DNA from: G963678095 sp963678095
GTDB taxonomy: Bacteria; Bacillota; Negativicutes; Selenomonadales; Selenomonadaceae
Reading direction: 5' to 3'
NCBI GenBank assembly: GCA_963678095.2
Contig: OY782746.1
Coordinates: 372,001 to 436,000 of the forward strand
Length of the DNA: 64,000 nt
In this document: in pieces, positions 62,364-64,000 of the stretch
Layout: every line of letters starts with the position of its first letter
Numbering within the stretch: the first letter of the stretch is position 1
Translations under genes and position numbers: made by a program
The notes under the pieces: model-generated
What the model was told of the DNA's origin: nothing
Databases searched by the model: none
Seen by the model: only the letters and a program-made list of their open reading frames with translations

Positions 62364-64000
62364 TTACAGATATTGAATAAACCAAGACACAAGATGGTTC
62401 CATCGCTCCCGGCACCAGAATACAGCTGCGTCAAAACCATGCAGCCTGCCGTCATAGAGGGTTTCCTCCTTGCCACTGCGGTTGTCCGTGACGATCAGTT
62501 TTTCAAAGAGGCCGTCATAGACATCATCGGTCAGATTGCGCTGATTCCACCCGTAGCCGCTCCAGCCGGCCTCGAGCAGCAGTCCACCGCTTTGTCTGGT
62601 AACCGGCAGCTGCGTGACGGCATTTTTCCCGTCGATCGTCACCGTCAGGGCACTGCCCTGCAGCGACAGTTCGACCAGCCGGTTGCCGCGTGCACTCGTG
62701 CTGATTGGCGCAATATAAGGCGGTTCACCGTCAGCGACTCCCGGCACCTGCGTCAGGCTCTTTTCATTGAGCTGGTTTAAATATTTTTTTGCATCTCCGG
62801 TTGAGCCGGCATAACGGGCAAACGCCTCCAGCGCCTTCATTTCGGCTGCTTTCTTGTCTTCCGCTACCGATACCGGCTTGATCCCATCAAGCTGGTCGAG
62901 GTCGAGCCAGAAGATGTTTTTCACGCCGGACGCTGTGCGCTCGTTGATGATCAGCGTATTGTTTTCAATGCCGACACAAAGATAGTGGGTTCGGGCTTCA
63001 TCCGCCCGCAAATAGAGACGCTGGCTGCCGAGCTTGTTTCCCTTCAGACTGACGGACAGCTTCAGATCCTCCGGCAATGCCTGCCGGAGCTCCAAGAGTC
63101 CGGTTGCCAGCGGCTGCGATGTCAAAATCACCGTCTCTTTTTTGAATTCCGCGGCCCCCGCCAAGAGCTGCCACTTCGTCAGCCGGGCTTCATCCCCGCT
63201 GACAAAGCTGACCGGCTGCTGCGTATCGTATTTAATCCGCATCAGCAGATGATTGACCGGCCAGAAGGGCTGCGGCTGCATCCGCGTCAGATCATAGAGA
63301 CTGCTGTTGCGCTTATTAAAGCAGCTACCCTCGCGATTGAAATTCATCGCAAACAGGCTTTGTATCCAGTACCCGTTGACCGCACTGACAGCATTGTCAT
63401 TGCCAAAGGTGCCGGTATTGGAGTGCATCAGCGTGTACAGCCGCGGCACATAGCCAAGTTCACTGCTGTAGACATCGCGCAGTTTTTCATAATCGTAACC
63501 AATGCGTTCCTTCATCCGCAGGTAGCTTTCCTGCGGGATGCCGCTTTCATCGCGCAGATAATCCATCAGATAATGGTTGTAGCTGCGCCCGAGGAACGGC
63601 GAGAGCATCGCATAATGCAAGGGATCAAGTTCCCCGAGAAACCGGTTGTAGCGGTCATACACATTGATGAATTCCAGCCGGTAGCCATTGGTTCCCATTT
63701 CCCAGTAACCGGTGCGTTCCAGCTCTTTGAGCTGAACCGGCATCAAAAACTTTACATCCCGGCGGGAAAACTTTTCCGGATAGGTCTGCATCGTCGCCTT
63801 GAAATTCAGCTGTTCCAGCACCGACGAGGCAAAAATCGCCGTATCGGTCCGCCCGTCCTCAAACAGCAGGAACAGGGATTTTTTCGGCAGCGGCTTACCC
63901 GATAGATAATAGTCGAGAATATCCTGCTGCGTGACCGTCACATAGCCCTGTCCGGCCAGCGCTGCCAGCTGTTCTCTGAGCACATCGATCCCGATCAGCT
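62364..64000 (-). CDS. Polysaccharide deacetylase-like exported protein, partial at the right edge
   Basis: At least 545 codons; the frame is open to position 64000, so the N-terminus lies outside. REQLAALAGQGYVTVTQQDI and LPKKSLFLLFEDGRTDTAIF match the opening of NodB-type deacetylases, but the usual FDDG is FEDG and the HxxxH metal motif is replaced near WEMGTNGYRLEF, so the domain may be inactive. The C-terminal 300 residues look like a carbohydrate-binding beta-sandwich (LLEAGWSGYGWNQRNLTDDV). With the GH18-like lipoprotein it recalls deacetylase/hydrolase pairs of exopolysaccharide loci. Confidence 0.75.
   Translation of the reverse strand, partial: LIGIDVLREQLAALAGQGYVTVTQQDILDYYLSGKPLPKKSLFLLFEDGRTDTAIFASSVLEQLNFKATMQTYPEKFSRRDVKFLMPVQLKELERTGYWEMGTNGYRLEFINVYDRYNRFLGELDPLHYAMLSPFLGRSYNHYLMDYLRDESGIPQESYLRMKERIGYDYEKLRDVYSSELGYVPRLYTLMHSNTGTFGNDNAVSAVNGYWIQSLFAMNFNREGSCFNKRNSSLYDLTRMQPQPFWPVNHLLMRIKYDTQQPVSFVSGDEARLTKWQLLAGAAEFKKETVILTSQPLATGLLELRQALPEDLKLSVSLKGNKLGSQRLYLRADEARTHYLCVGIENNTLIINERTASGVKNIFWLDLDQLDGIKPVSVAEDKKAAEMKALEAFARYAGSTGDAKKYLNQLNEKSLTQVPGVADGEPPYIAPISTSARGNRLVELSLQGSALTVTIDGKNAVTQLPVTRQSGGLLLEAGWSGYGWNQRNLTDDVYDGLFEKLIVTDNRSGKEETLYDGRLHGFDAAVFWCRERWNHLVSWFIQYL

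Noticed and set aside
62985..63905. 306-codon plus-strand frame opposite the deacetylase-like gene
   Set aside because: Antisense shadow caused by G+C-rich codon use; no family resemblance.

Overview
The window looks like the chromosome of an anaerobic Firmicute, most likely a Negativicute of the Sporomusa/Pelosinus type. This is an inference. It rests on strong AGGAGG-type ribosome binding sites, TTG and GTG starts, two methyl-accepting chemotaxis proteins, a glycyl radical enzyme with its activase, and the overall mix of gene families. No rRNA, tRNA or CRISPR array was seen.

Left part (1-34.5 kb): small accessory metabolic units. A minus-strand cluster at 1.5-5.0 kb pairs a TIM-barrel 'phosphoenolpyruvate hydrolase family' protein with a Tm-1-like (UPF0261) protein, and both lie downstream of a regulator that fuses the same TIM barrel to an AraC DNA-binding domain. 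Next come a chemoreceptor, a YbaK-type deacylase with a HAD phosphatase, azlCD with a divergent XRE-cupin regulator, a MocR regulator with a YgeA-type racemase and an acetyltransferase, and a LysR regulator divergent from fosX and a 2-hydroxyacid dehydrogenase. A pirin, an old yellow enzyme, and a second chemoreceptor with a structured, possibly c-di-GMP-sensing, leader follow. At 23-28 kb lies a glycyl radical enzyme/FSA aldolase/activase regulon with a DeoR regulator. From 28.5 to 34.8 kb the DNA is worn: a deleted VOC gene, a GNAT gene split by an IS256-family element with an 8-bp target duplication, a second IS256-family transposase, rsgA, and a CatB-type acetyltransferase stub.

The A+T-rich minus-strand island at 34.9-58.5 kb is the main discovery. 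It holds a complete DNA phosphorothioation set (dndB-C-D-E-A). Directly upstream on the same strand is an eight-gene, tightly overlapping module: a small HNH-associated-type domain protein, a NERD nuclease/UvrD helicase, an AddB-like iron-sulfur protein, a SNF2 helicase, a RecQ-like helicase, a winged-helix-like protein, a large P-loop ATPase and a small helical protein. The usual restriction partners DptF/DptG/DptH are absent. The layout resembles the restriction half of the 7-deazaguanine (Dpd) island, with an AddAB-like pair added, so it may be a little-described restriction or antiviral arm joined to phosphorothioation. An 18-bp perfect inverted repeat separates the two halves and is a good operator candidate.

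Right edge (58.5-64 kb): a frameshifted XRE remnant, a DUF6933-type protein, a 23S rRNA uracil methyltransferase, and a more G+C-rich pair consisting of a GH18-like lipoprotein and a degenerate NodB-type deacetylase-like protein that runs off the window. Where an upstream start was possible, starts were set by the ribosome binding site.
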